Assembly: GCA_944472135.2 (NCBI GenBank)
Contig: OX235263.1
Span: 1,347,517-1,411,516 of the forward strand
Direction: 5' to 3'
Origin: Trichobilharzia regenti
Lineage: Eukaryota > Platyhelminthes > Trematoda > Strigeidida > Schistosomatidae
Length of the DNA stretch: 64,000 nucleotides
The notes under the pieces are model-generated. The model saw only the letters and a list, made by a program, of their open reading frames with translations. It did no database searches and was not told where the DNA came from. Shown in pieces: positions 1-9,747 of the stretch; position 1 is the stretch's first letter; each line of letters begins with the position of its first letter. The position numbers were made by a program, and so were the translations under genes.

Positions 1-150
1 AAAATCTTTAACTCACCGATGTCTTTGGCGAGTGCTTGTCTACCGCCACCCAACTCGACCTGATGTACCACAAGAAGCTTAGTAAACTACCTACTTGAAT
101 AGCATGATTGGCTAGTGAGCATCTGACTGACATTCAATATCTGTATTCAA
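1..150 (-). mobile_element. SINE-B 5' region fragment
   Basis: Read on the minus strand this matches the 5' half of the SINE-B repeat best seen at 6700-6870: a stretch like gatgctcactggc, then a pyrimidine-poor segment ending in actcgcca and gacat. The match is imperfect, so this is an old copy cut by the window edge. It contains no coding sequence. Confidence 0.5.
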
Positions 151-179
151 ATGCCTGTCTATAACTTAATACAGTCTTT

Positions 180-543
180 GAGTATTGCAATTAATAGTGT
201 TCTTTGAGCTGGTTGATTTAGTTGCGGAGCTTTCGTCGTCCGTCCTTCTGGACAAATCTCCCTTCATCGCAATTTTTAACACAAAGTCAAATGATTTAAA
301 TTCTCAACGAGTGATAGAATTGAGTCTCCTGGTAGCCATCTTTACATATGTATTGAGCATTTTTTATTGACATGGATGTTAGAATTATTTGCCAAATAAT
401 TTGCTTTTAATTATTTGGTATATTTGGTCTATATTAAAATGTTTGTCAATCGCACGTTCGTTTGAGTAAGAGGCTTCTGGGAATTCCCTGATTGCACTTT
501 TGGTGTTTCTTCTGTCAGTCATCAAATAGGTGTCCATAATTAT
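180..543 (-). mobile_element. Penelope-like element, type 1, 3' part (split by RTE-A)
   Basis: The minus strand aligns with the 3' region of the better preserved PLE at 60412-60740, including the stretch around ggaattccctg and the gtgtttc block, which in that copy encodes the end of the GIY-YIG endonuclease domain and the C-terminal tail. The alignment stops at ccataattatc and resumes at 3834, after the RTE-A copy. The short open frame on the plus strand (185-370) is antisense to this relic and is not a gene. The element is decayed. Confidence 0.65.
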
Positions 544-717
544 CCTCGCCTAAATTACTGGCTCGCCAGTTTTCTTGCCGGGCCCAAGTCCAGTGCTAGC
601 AGCTCCACCCTCGCAAAACTCAACCAAATCCCTACAGAAACTACAACGAATAAATATATTAAAAATTCTAAAAACATAAGCAATAGCCTTACTTCTCGCT
701 GGAATCGGGGAAGTGAA

Positions 718-2291
718 ATGACGCAGGCTGGTGAAAGCCTTCGGGAAGCCAGTCAGCCGATGTGCCTTCTTTCGATGGAAGCAAAAGTAAGGATGGGTAC
801 GTGGAATGTTCGTACAATGTACTTATTTTTTATTTTTTTTATTTTATGGTTACAGCTTGATTCCACATCGTATTTTTGGTACAAGTGTGGAATTATCAGC
901 GTGGATATCGGTAGCCCAAATTTTGCAGGCCGACCATACATATCAGGTGTGCGTCGGTGCGGGCTCGAACCCCGGACCATGTGCATGGTCGACGTGAGTC
1001 ATAACCACTGTGTCAACGACGCACGAAACTGGAAAGGCTGCCCAGACAGCCGCTGAAATGAGAAGGTACAGAATAGAAGTGTTGGGAATCTGCGAAAGCA
1101 GATGGAACGGAACTGGAAGGTGCCAACTACCTACTGGAGAGACAGTAATCTTTCCGGCCACCCAGAGGACAACCACGAGCACACCGAGGGAGTGGCCATC
1201 ATGATGTCACCAACAGAAGCCAAAGCTCTCATGCAGTGGGAACCAATCTCCTCCAGGATAATGACAGCCAGGTTCAACTCAAAAGGAAGGAAAGTTACAG
1301 TCATTCAATGCTATGCGCCTACAAACGTCTCAGAACAAGAGAAGAAGGAGGCGTTCTACAGACAACTACAAGCAATAATGGACAACGTCCCAAATGGCGA
1401 TATCAAAATCCTGATGGGCGACATGAATGCGAAGCTGCTAGGAGACAACACAGGAAGAGAACTCACCATGGGTCGTGAGGCCCTCGGTGAAATGAACGAC
1501 AATGGTGAACTCTTCTCAGACTTCTGCGCCTTCAATGATTTGGTGATTGGCGAAGTGTGTTCAAACACAAGGATATACACAAGACGACATGGATTTCACC
1601 AGATGGAAACACCGAAAACCAAATAGACTTCATCTCAATTTCAAGAAAGTGGAGACGGAGCCTACTGGACACAAGGTCAAGGAGAGGAGCAGATGTGGGT
1701 TCAGACCACTATCTAGTAGAAGGGACTTTCAAGGTGAAACTAAAAGCCTCGAGGATAGCTGGGGATAGGCCACAATGCAAGTTCAACACTCAGAAACTGA
1801 AGGACACAACCACAAAAGACACTTTCACTGCAACTGTCAGAGCAAAGCAGGAAACACTACGCGACATCACTGAAGAATCATGCGTGGAAGAACATTGGAA
1901 GTCTCTGAAGGCGATTCTCAACGAAACGTGTTCAACGGTTCTAGGAAGAAAGAAGAGACAAGACAAGGAATGGCTCTCAACGGACACTTGGAAATTAATA
2001 GAAGAGAGGAGAATGGTGAAAGAGAAAATGATTCAATGCAAGGACGGACAGGAGAAGGAGACACTGAGCTCAACTTACACAGAACTGAACAAAGAAGTGA
2101 AGAAAAGTGCTAGGAAGGACAAAAGACAATTTTACGACAATCTAGCTACTGAAGCTGAGAAGGCAGCAGGCAAAAGAGACCTGAGGACACTATATCAGAT
2201 AACCAAATCTCTATCCGGGAAGAGATCAACACAAGCGAAACCTATAAAAGACAACTTGAAAAGCAGCTGGACCAGATGGAATACCCCCTGA
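718..2291 (+). pseudogene. RTE-A endonuclease and linker, disrupted
   Basis: Broken pieces of the exonuclease-endonuclease-phosphatase fold and linker of RTE-A. The start is chosen by comparison with the sister copy at 38.5 kb, which shares the MTQAGESLRE opening and the LLSM segment before the catalytic Asn motif TWNVRTM. The SINE at 826-1010 splits the motif from ETGKAAQ. Downstream pieces run through 1102-1626 (ILMGDMNAKL) and 1557-2291 (SPDGNTENQIDFISISRKW, then GADVGSDHYLVEG with the catalytic Ser-Asp-His), in shifted frames. No functional product is expected. Confidence 0.75.
826..1010 (-). mobile_element. SINE-C, tRNA-derived, inside RTE-A
   Basis: On the minus strand this begins with a tRNA-like head (cacagtggtta as an A-box candidate and ggggttcgagccc as a B box), continues through a body found again at 5890-6094, 48755-48949 and 56045-56233, and ends in an A-rich tail (the T-rich run at 826-850 on the plus strand). 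It interrupts the RTE-A endonuclease between TM-Y and ETGKAAQ, so it is younger than that RTE copy. Internal pol III promoter boxes are the expected control. Confidence 0.8.
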
Positions 2292-2425
2292 AGCACTAAA
2301 AGCGCACCCAGAGACTACAGTAGACATGCTGACTGACTCCATTATTGCAAAAGGTCTGGAAGGAGGGAAAGGTGCCTACTGACTGGAGGAAAGGTTACCT
2401 CGTGAAACTACCAAAGAAGGGCGAC

Positions 2426-3818
2426 TTACACCTCATTCTGCAAGAACTGGCGAAAAATCATGCTCCTGTCAACGCCAAGTAAATTCCTGAGTCGCATCAT
2501 CCTGAAGAGAATACAGGATTCACTGGAGACAGAACTCCGACCAAAACAAGCTGGATTCATGAAAGTCAAATCATGTTCTGACCAAATTGCAACTCTACGC
2601 ATCATCATCACAGAACAATGCATGGAATGGCAATCAAACCTCTACCTCAACTTTATAGACTTTGAGAAGGCTTTCGACAGGCAGCGTTGACCGCGGAGTA
2701 ATTTGGAAACTACTAAGGTACTACGACGTACACCACATATTCATCAACCTTATTCAACAGCTGTATGACATCGGCCCATGTCAAGTGATCCACAACGGAA
2801 AACTCAGCGAGGCGTTCAGAGTAAACACAAGAGTCAGACAAGGGTGCTTATTGTCACCAATGATATTCCTAAATGTGGTGGACTGACTGGATTATGCGTC
2901 AGAGAGTGAGTCGGAAACGGGAAGACAGGAATATCCTGGACCGATGTGAAGAACCTAGAAGACCTGGATTTCACGCGTGGATGATTTATGTTTGATGTCA
3001 TACAAAATCGAAGGCTTACAAGCGAAAACCGACAAGCTGGTCGAAAAAGTAGCGATGACAGGACTTTAGGTGAACATAGACAAGACGGAGGTGATGAAAA
3101 TAACCAACCACTAACCAACAACAACAACAGCAACATCCAGCGCCAATCACCATCAACGGTAGGGACTTGGAAGAGGTTACTTCATTCATTCACTTATCTA
3201 GAGAGCATTGTCTCAACTACAGGAAGTCGGAACGGACGAGGATGTGAAATCGAGTGAGAATCGGGAAGGCGAAAAACACATCCATCAATCTGAAACCAAT
3301 CAATTTGTAAACCTTCATCACTCATCATCAGCAACGAAATTCAGTCGAATTTTCAATGCAAATGTCAAGTCAGTTCTTCCATACGGAACGGATCAGAAAC
3401 TTGGAGGGCGGGTCACAAAGAATATTTTCAACACGCTGTTGCAGACCTTTATTAATATTTTTCTTCGCTCTATATTGAAGATCAGATGGCCGGAAAGAAT
3501 CACCAACATGAAACTATGGGAACAAACAAAACAAGAACCAATCGCCCAACAAATATTCAGAAGAAAGTGGAGATGGATTAAACACTCGTGACTGAGGAGG
3601 CCGCTGGGTGACATCGTGCGTCAAGCTCTCGAGTGGAACCCGAAAGGGAAGTGGTGTGTGGGACGTCCAAGGGTGACATGGAGGAGATCGTGTGAAGAGG
3701 AGTTGAAAGAATATGGACTAACATGGGTGCAGGTGAAAAGTACAGCAGAAGACAGAAGCAAATGGAGACGTGCAGTTGAAGCCCTATGTTCCACTAGGAA
3801 CCCAAGGGAGCAATAATA
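2426..3818 (+). pseudogene. RTE-A reverse transcriptase and C-terminal domain, disrupted
   Basis: Shifted open pieces at 2460-2690, 2662-2886, 3208-3591 and 3616-3816 encode, in order, the RT finger motifs, the FEKAFD motif A region, the RQGCLLSPMIFL motif, a region where the FADD catalytic motif should lie but reads as a frameshifted ...TRG*, and the KWRWI/WNPKGK C-terminal region. The lesion at the FADD site is shared with the copy at 35.4-38.7 kb. Not functional. Confidence 0.75.
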
Positions 3819-3833
3819 TAATAATAATTATCC

Positions 3834-4500
3834 ACATGCATTGATATCAAGTTTTTTCACAGGTGATTTGTGTTCCTGGATTCTGATTAGATGGGGACGC
3901 CCACTTTGACCAATGTGATTTCTGTTACAGCTCATACAATTTATTTTGTAAATGGAATTAATTTTATCTGATTTTTCGGTTGGATCTTTCGATTTCCATA
4001 ATATCCATGAATGAAGTGATTATACTGACGTGCTTGTGTGCTCTATCTATTTCAAACGGTTCCAATACTCTAGCTGTTACTTCAGAGATATTTCTCATGT
4101 ATGGTAGAATGAATTTTCTTGTATTCTTTGAAGATGGTTCCTTGTTGGTGTTGTAATTCGATTTTAAACACATTTTGATGAAAGTTTGTGGATAACCATT
4201 CTTTTTGAAGACCGTTTGTAGGTATTTTTCTTCTATTCTTTTCAACGCTGGAGTGCTACAGTGTGTTTGAACTCACTTAAACAATGTCTGCACATAGTTT
4301 CTTTCGTGAGTAATTGGATTATTGCTACTATGATTGAGTATTTGATCTATGTGCGTTGATTTTCTGCATACGTGTGTTTCTCCTGATTAAGACATCTAAA
4401 ATGGGATTTTTTTATCTAATTCTTCTTCTCTCCTGGTGAATTTGATGTCTTCAAATATGTTGTTTATTAATTTATGGTTATGGGTTTGCTGAAAAGACGA
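3834..4500 (-). mobile_element. Penelope-like element, type 1, RT C-terminus and start of endonuclease
   Basis: Continues the PLE of 180-543 beyond the inserted RTE-A. On the minus strand the open stretch 4245-3964 begins KRIEEKYLQTVFKKNGYPQ, which fits the PLE RT thumb (a Gly-Tyr motif follows the end of the RT), and further upstream at 4320-4440 lies the segment equivalent to the THTDQILNY motif of the copy at 11.4 kb. The part nearest the RTE matches the GIY-YIG start of the copy at 60.7-60.9 kb. Frames are broken. Confidence 0.7.
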
Positions 4501-4854
4501 GAAATCACGTGATTGAGTTTACCCGAACAAAGTTGCTGTTGATGTGAAAACAAACAGACTATGAAGAAAATATGGAAGATTATTTGAAGAATTGTTAGTT
4601 AGTTGTTGTGGTTGTGTCTTTTTTTATTTCCCAATCGATTAGAGAATTATAACAAATTTCGAGAATTGTTTTCTTTTGCCCCCATTTTATTGATGAATGA
4701 TTAACTCCAGGGAAGTTGATTGCTGTGATAAAGACTAATCATTTTTAAGGATAATTTCTGTTGAACATTTTCAATTACTTAATACTTTCGATCGAGAAAT
4801 AGTTGTTTAGTTGGTTGAATGTTTCTCTAGGCATAAATGGTATACCTTAATTGA
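4501..4854. other. No feature recognised
   Basis: AT-rich sequence with homopolymer T runs. I see no open frame of interest, no repeat shared within the window, and no RNA gene. Confidence 0.4.
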
Positions 4855-5889
4855 ACGAATTTATTCCAAAACAGTACTTGTGATACAGAATGGAATTCTC
4901 AGCATTTTACTACAGTATTCCATCCAGTTAGTGCATTTTCAATAAATAAAATTCTGCATAGATTATAGGTAATCTCAGTTAGTTTTGACAACAACATAAT
5001 TTAGCATATCGGTAGCAAAGCGAAAACTGAGCAGAGTGTTTGAAGGTGTTAGAATAGCAGATGCTACCACATTTACTGGCGTAAGCGGTAACAAAATGTC
5101 GAGATATACAGAGTGTGAAAGAACGAACAAGAATGTTTTAAATAGAGTTTTTAAGGAAGAGAGAAATAAAACAGCACATAACAAAAATGCGGAAGAGAGA
5201 AAAAGAAAAGAAAGAAAGAAAACGTTGTACCTCTAAATGATATGAGTTGGGAAGACGAGATCCAGTTGTTTTACTGACTATTTAATAAGTTATAGGTATC
5301 ACGCGTAGTGTTTTCTTTATCGTACGGAACACGAACGAGCTAAGTAGGGTCTGGCTGAGTTTTTGTACTTACTAGTGCGAGCATACAGTTTTGCTATATT
5401 GGCTTCTGGTTCTGCCTGATGAGATAGATACAAGGGGAGAGTTGTGAATGAAGAGGGTGGTATGAGTTAGATAGAATGGATTTAGCTCATTTCTCGCATG
5501 AGTCCAAGTGCCTGTCGACCAGAATATTAACAAGCTGGTTAAGTAACACATTACATACCCTGCTGACAACCTTTAACATCCTGTGTAATAAGGGGGAACA
5601 ATAGAGGATAATAGGTGGGATGCAAGAGTTAACGAATCGTGAGACTAAGAGTTGGGTTCGGTTATTCCGGAATATGTTAACTTTTTGATGTAGATGGTAA
5701 TATGGAATATTTTCTTAGAAATCATCAAGATATGAGACGACGAGGAAATATCAGCAGATAGAATGACGCCTAGGTATTTAATTTCCGACCTAGTTTCCGT
5801 TTCAGTGCCACCTGTGTTGCACACCTCGTGAGTGCTAACCAGTTTCTTTAGGTCAGATTTATGCCTAAAGAAGAAACTGACTGTTTGGC

Positions 5890-6094
5890 ATTTTTTATTT
5901 ATTTAATTTATTTTTTATTTTTGATTTACAGCTTGATTCCACACTGTATTTTTAGTACAAGTATGGAATTTTCAGCATGGGTATCGGTAGCCCAAATTTT
6001 GCAGGCCGACCATAGATATCAGGTGTGCGTCGGTGCGGGCTCGAACCCCGGACCATGTGCATGGTCGACGAGAGTCCTAACCACTGTGCCACGG
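5890..6094 (-). mobile_element. SINE-C, tRNA-derived, inside CR1 relic
   Basis: Same family as 826-1010. The minus strand starts with gtggcacagtggttaggac (A box) and has the B box ggggttcgagccc. The body includes the stretch complementary to gtagcccaaattttgcagg, and the tail is A-rich. It separates CR1 RT sequence on either side (YADELT to the right, the next RT segment to the left). Confidence 0.8.
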
Positions 6095-6227
6095 GATTTA
6101 AAGTAAGACCTCTTCACTCTGAACCACTAGCTGATTTCTGATAAAAAGTCTTTAGTTTGGAGCATTCACTGTGACATTTGACAGGCAAGGATACAGTCAG
6201 TTCGTCAGCATATGTAACAAAATTATT

Positions 6228-6970
6228 GTCCAAGTGTTGTTTTGTGGGGATTTGATTGCTTTCAGGATTTCATCATGAGCTGATATTAGTTAGAGAACCA
6301 CTGGAAAACTATCTGGGAGTACTGGACAGCTGTTTCGTCCTAGTTTGGGACTTTCAAGCAGTACGCACCCATCGGGCATCGAATCCAGGACCTTCCGGTT
6401 ACAGGGCGAGCTCATACACCATTAAGCCACTGGGACCCGATCCAATGGTCCTTGAATTCCAACTTCTGCTAATTCACGTCATAGCGCAACCGCTAGACAA
6501 TGTCTTCTATGGTGAGTATTTGTCCTCACACCCGACCCGCTGCACCCTACTGGTCAGGACTTCCGGTGGGTGCGTACTGACGAAGAGTCTCAGACAAGGA
6601 CGAAACAGCTGTCCAGTACTCCCAGGTTTCCCAATGGTTCTCTAACTAATGTCAGCTCATGATGAAATCCTGAAACCAATCATATCCCTACAAACCAACA
6701 CTTGAATACCAGTGAGATGCTCACTGGCAACTGGCCCTATTCAGGTAGGTAGTTACCTGGGTTCCAGTGGGAAGTTGTGACCAGTAGGGTGCAGCCGGTC
6801 GGGTGTGAGGACAAATACTCGCCATAGAAGACATTGGCTAGCGGTCGCGCTATGTCGTGAATTGGCAGAAGTTGAAAATTCAGGGACCATTGGATCGGGT
6901 CCCAGTGGTATACGAGCCTTATAACCGGGAGGTCCTGGGTTCGAATCTCGGTGGGTGCATACTGCTGAAA
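6228..6970. mobile_element. SINE-B composite: inverted unit joined to permuted unit
   Basis: Three linked pieces of one SINE-B family. 6228-6556 is a unit on the minus strand, with its 3' end at the left. 6557-6707 is the 3' half of a unit on the plus strand. 6708-6970 is the 5' half of a further plus-strand unit, joined head to tail. Each unit has a tRNA-like head (B box near ggttcgaatctc at 6940-6952) and a hammerhead-like segment. The composite interrupts the CR1 RT. Similar 11-base stretches (acattaatttt on one side and acaataatttt on the other, minus strand) flank it and may be the TSD. Confidence 0.7.
6313..6375 (-). ncRNA. Degenerate hammerhead-like segment of SINE-B
   Basis: On the minus strand gtactg is followed by a decayed core (cttgaaa in place of ctgaaga), stem II gtccc...ggac, gaaa, the four-base stem III arms acag and ctgt, the cleavage triplet gtc, and cagtac, which pairs with gtactg to form stem I. 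The core substitution should inactivate this copy, but the layout matches hammerhead ribozymes. Confidence 0.5.
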
Positions 6971-7210
6971 ATTAATGTCATTTGAGGATTGTAAGTCATG
7001 CAGAAAGAAAGAAAACAGAAGTGGGGAGAGTACAGCAACTTGGGAGACACCAGCTTCAGTGAGCACATCAGAGGAGGATTTACCCTTGTATACGGTGTAC
7101 CACATTCTGTTAGAGAAGTAGGAATGCAACTAGTTTGTGACAAACAGTTTTAATCATCGAGAATATGAAAGTCATTCGGTCTTAAATGATTGATAAAGTT
7201 ACGAGAGTAA

Positions 7211-7604
7211 GTAACCCTGTTAGGATTCATATTTATGTGATAGAAAAATGTACGTAAGCAGTATGTTGGAGGCAAGATGTAGATAGTAGAATAGCTGGCA
7301 TAAAAATTCGAACAGGCCACTAGGTCCGATAATTACTATTTCTGATTTTTTTCTTGAATGTGTAATAGCCATGTTAGAGAACTTCTCCTCAAAGATCTCT
7401 AAAATTACAATATATTTTATACTTATTAGGATATTTTTTATCCTACTTGTAAGGATTTTCCTCTTTTCTACTAGGCTATACATGATTGTTCTGATGTTTT
7501 CACCCCATCTGTCAAGTTATATCCTATTCATTATCCCTGTTCTCATTTAGTCTCTTATTTTGAAGGTTTCTCTTTGTGATTGTCTGTAAGTAAATGTTGT
7601 GTTG
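7211..7604. other. No clear feature; possible CR1 upstream remnant
   Basis: A minus-strand open stretch at 7483-7220 has no motif I recognise. It sits upstream of the CR1 RT pieces and could be more of that element, but I cannot show it. Confidence 0.3.
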
Positions 7605-7895
7605 TTTTACGATTTTCAAGTATTGGTTTTGTATGGATTTTGTTTGTGTGCATGGAGGAGTTTATCATGAGTTCTCATTAGATAGAGAACTACTTGGCTT
7701 AATGGCCTACGAGCTCGTTGGCCTTGTGACAAGAAGGTAATAAGTTCAAGACCCGGTGAGTGCGTAATACTGAAGAGTCCCGAACTAAGACGAAACAGCT
7801 GTTCAGTACTCCCAGCTAGTTTTTCAATGTCAGCCTATGATGAAATCCTGTAACCAATCAACTGAATCCCTAAGCACCGTTACTTGAATAACAAC
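7605..7895. mobile_element. SINE-B, inverted 3' end plus plus-strand unit
   Basis: 7605-7690 is the 3' end of SINE-B on the minus strand (caagtattggttttgta...catcatgag type). It is joined to a plus-strand unit with the tRNA-like half, a hammerhead-like segment at 7766-7822 (core ctgaaga, stem II gtccc...aagac, gaaa, acag/ctgt) and the 3' end gatgaaatcctgtaacc...cttgaat. Stem I is mismatched and the cleavage triplet reads gtt. Both outer ends are unit 3' ends, as in the other SINE-B composites. Confidence 0.65.
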
Positions 7896-8177
7896 ACCAG
7901 TTTCTATCATTCTACTAGTATAAATTTAGTAGATATAAGACCTGGAAAAAGATTTTTCCTTTATTTGCAATCTAGTATCCCTATATAGCGAAATGATGTA
8001 CACCTTATCTCCAAATCATTACCTCATTTACACAGATCTTTCGTGTTGTGGTACTTCTATCCTTCCTTCTCATTGTGTTTCTTTATCCGCCTTTTTCATG
8101 TCTCCCATGTTTTTCCCCCATGGGGAATCATTTACTCCCGGCTATGTTAGAGATATTTTTAAAGCCGATGAACAACT
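7896..8177. other. No feature recognised
   Basis: AT-rich sequence with short plus-strand frames that show no recognisable domain. Confidence 0.35.
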
Positions 8178-8190
8178 CTTCACACATGTA
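8178..8190. repeat. Target-site duplication, left copy, of RTE-B 8191-8758
   Basis: The sequence cttcacacatgta at 8178-8190 recurs exactly at 8759-8771, bracketing the RTE-B copy. Confidence 0.85.
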
Positions 8191-8758
8191 TTTATTATTA
8201 TTATTGTATCCTTTAGTTCCTAGAGGAACATAGGGCTTCAGCTGCGCACCACCATTGCCTTCTGTTTTCTGACAACTTTTTCACCCTGCTCCAGGTATGT
8301 CCACATGCTTTCATCTCCTCCTCGCATGACCTCCTCCAAGTCACCCTTGCACTGACGACCAACTCGCCGCCTCCCTTTCGGGTTCCACTCGAGGGCTTGT
8401 CTAGTGATGTTGGTTGCCGTTGTCTGTCGCATTATCCAATCAATTGCAATCAGGAAGATCATTGGTGATAGTAGACAGCCTTGCCTCACTCCCGTCCTCA
8501 CTTCGAAGGCCTCCGTAAGTTTCCCGTTGTGGATTACTTGGCATGCAGTATTGTCGTATAACTGTTGGATGAGATGTATAATTGTTGATGGGACCCCGTA
8601 GTAGCGAAGTAGTTTCCAAATGACCTCTCGATCGACGCTGTCGAAGGCCTTTTCAAAGTCGATGAAGTTGAGTGAGGTGGAGAGGTGACTGCCATTCCAA
8701 GCTTTGTTCAATGATGATCCGTAGTGTGGCGATTTGATCAATACATGAATAGTTTCTC
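8191..8758 (-). mobile_element. RTE-B, 5'-truncated and internally deleted
   Basis: Minus-strand RTE-B with 3' tail at the left (AAT-rich, then the ggaactaaaggatac equivalent). The frame 8768-8238 encodes LNFIDFEKAFDSVDREVIW, then HNGKLTEAFEVRTGVRQGC and DWIMRQTTATN, and there jumps straight to ITRQALEWNPKGRRRVG. Compared with the copy at 52.4-55.2 kb, about 650 bases including the FADD motif are missing, with a short shared sequence at the join. A perfect 13-base TSD shows that it integrated, so the deletion may predate or accompany insertion. Confidence 0.85.
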
Positions 8759-8771
8759 CTTCACACATGTA

Positions 8772-9460
8772 CTACTGAAATATCTTATCAGTAGCACACA
8801 CACGCTACAAATCAAGCCTACAAATCTTGCCTACAAAACAGACAAGCATAGAAAGGTTATTTATTCTTTTTTAGGGGCTAAAAAAGAACAACGATTATGA
8901 ATAAAATTGAATGGATATTTTATTTATTTATTTATTTATTTTTTGATAAATTTTGATATGTAAAATATCACATCTGCTTAAATTTAGGTGAATAGAACAA
9001 CAATAAAAACAATAACAATAATAATAATAAGCAAAAGAAGAAGAATTATAAATAAGTAAATAAAGAAATAACATGTCAAGGAAAGTCTTTTCACCTCCCT
9101 TTCATTGTGAAGGGAAGAAGAGGTAGAGAAACAAGAAGGGAACAATCATTAAAGAGAAATCAACCACAATCGCAATAACAACAGCAAAGTCCGTGTGTTC
9201 TCAATTGAGGACATAAATATTCATAAATATTGACAACTTGAATAGAGGCTAAGAGTGTTTCATGTTAACAACAACAACAACAACAACAACAACCATACCC
9301 AGCCTCATCATTTTTTAAAAGTCTTGAAAGAAACATAACCAATCCATCTACTAAGATATGAAACTTTTTTTTAATATTTTGAGTGTTGTCTTTTAATGAT
9401 GTTTAGGATTGCAAAGTTAATGCTAATCTGCAGAATTTAGGGACTATTAGCACACTAAGC
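8772..9460. other. AT-rich sequence with simple repeats, no gene
   Basis: Contains tattta repeats near 8921-8942, an AAT run near 9010-9030 and an AAC run at 9269-9292. No coding frame or RNA gene is recognisable. Part may be the 3' UTR of a non-LTR element, but I cannot support that firmly. Confidence 0.4.
9269..9292. repeat. (AAC)n microsatellite
   Basis: Eight consecutive aac units are visible at this position. Confidence 0.9.
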
Positions 9461-9745
9461 TAGGGTGTCGGTGGCACAGCGGTTAGGACGCTCGCCAACC
9501 ATGTGCATGGTCCGGGATTCGATCCCGGGCCACCGACGCACTCCTTTACCTTGCTAAGCCAGAAATAATGCTGGTAAAGAGGAAAGGTTGGACATGAGGC
9601 TAGCAACCCCATCCTGTAAAATTAAAAATGAACATTGCTACAGAAACTTCAAGCCACTAGTTGAAACCCTATGTTCCACTGGGAACGTGAAGGAAAAAAA
9701 GCACACAGAGCGTGAATGTTTGTACAGATATGGTGAAGAAAATGC
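9461..9745 (+). mobile_element. SINE-D: tRNA-like head with RTE-derived body and tail
   Basis: The head gtcggtggcacagcggttag carries an A-box-like stretch. A B box sits in gggattcgatccc, and the head closes with a stem pairing gtcggtg with caccgac. After 9540 the sequence matches the 5' UTR of RTE-B (atgaggctagcaacccca, ttgctacag; compare the minus strand at 29280-29330) and then the RTE 3' end (gaaaccctatgttccactgg). This is a short non-autonomous element with both ends of RTE. The tRNA-like part does not fold into a regular cloverleaf, so I do not call it a tRNA gene. Confidence 0.7.
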
Positions 9746-9747
9746 AT

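Larger units (their letters stand above)
544..3823 (+). mobile_element. RTE-A non-LTR retrotransposon, near full length, degenerate
   Basis: A non-LTR retrotransposon with an apurinic-type endonuclease followed by RT. It starts with cctcgcc, as the minus-strand sister copy at 35430-38735 also does, and ends in an AAT-rich tail. The endonuclease start (GTWNVRT motif) lies near 795-820, the GDMNAKL motif near 1418-1440, and the RT motifs QAGF, FIDFEKAFD and RQGCLLSP near 2545, 2655 and 2835. A C-terminal ALEWNPKGK...GRPRVTWRRSCEEE domain precedes the stop near 3818. The reading frame is broken by a SINE at 826-1010, by a deletion near 2256 that removes about the segment between the GIY-free linker and GPDGIPAEAL, and by several frameshifts. 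The sequence ataattatcc at 536-545 and 3824-3833 flanks it, so it inserted into the PLE at 180-4500. Confidence 0.85.
4855..7210 (-). mobile_element. CR1-like non-LTR retrotransposon, 3' half, interrupted
   Basis: Minus-strand pieces read as the RT and tail of a CR1/Perere-like element. 7140-6970 encodes NRMWYTVYKGKSSS followed by VLSPLLFSFFLHDL (RT motif B region). 6240-6105 encodes VTYADELTV, the position of the YADD catalytic motif, with Asp replaced by Glu in this copy. 5880-5372 encodes KYLGVILSADISSSS and a C-terminal stretch. The rest to 4855 is 3' UTR, similar to 40280-41030. A SINE-B composite (6228-6970) and a SINE-C (5890-6094) break it, and there are stops. It is inactive. Confidence 0.7.

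Noticed and set aside
185..370. Small plus-strand gene of 61 codons
   Set aside because: It is antisense to a PLE 3' region that also occurs at 60.4 kb. No ribosomal or domain evidence.
718..1056. A fusion protein of endonuclease and an unknown domain
   Set aside because: The second half is translated SINE-C sequence, present at four other places and on the opposite strand.
6557..6645. An active SINE-B hammerhead at 6565-6625
   Set aside because: The core is shifted (actgacgaagag) so that stem I no longer lines up with the cleavage side. I counted it only as a decayed copy.
9463..9540. Possible true tRNA gene
   Set aside because: It has A- and B-box-like stretches and a perfect closing stem, but the anticodon arm does not give a 7-base loop, there are unpaired bases between stems, and the sequence continues into an RTE-like body. 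It is a SINE head.
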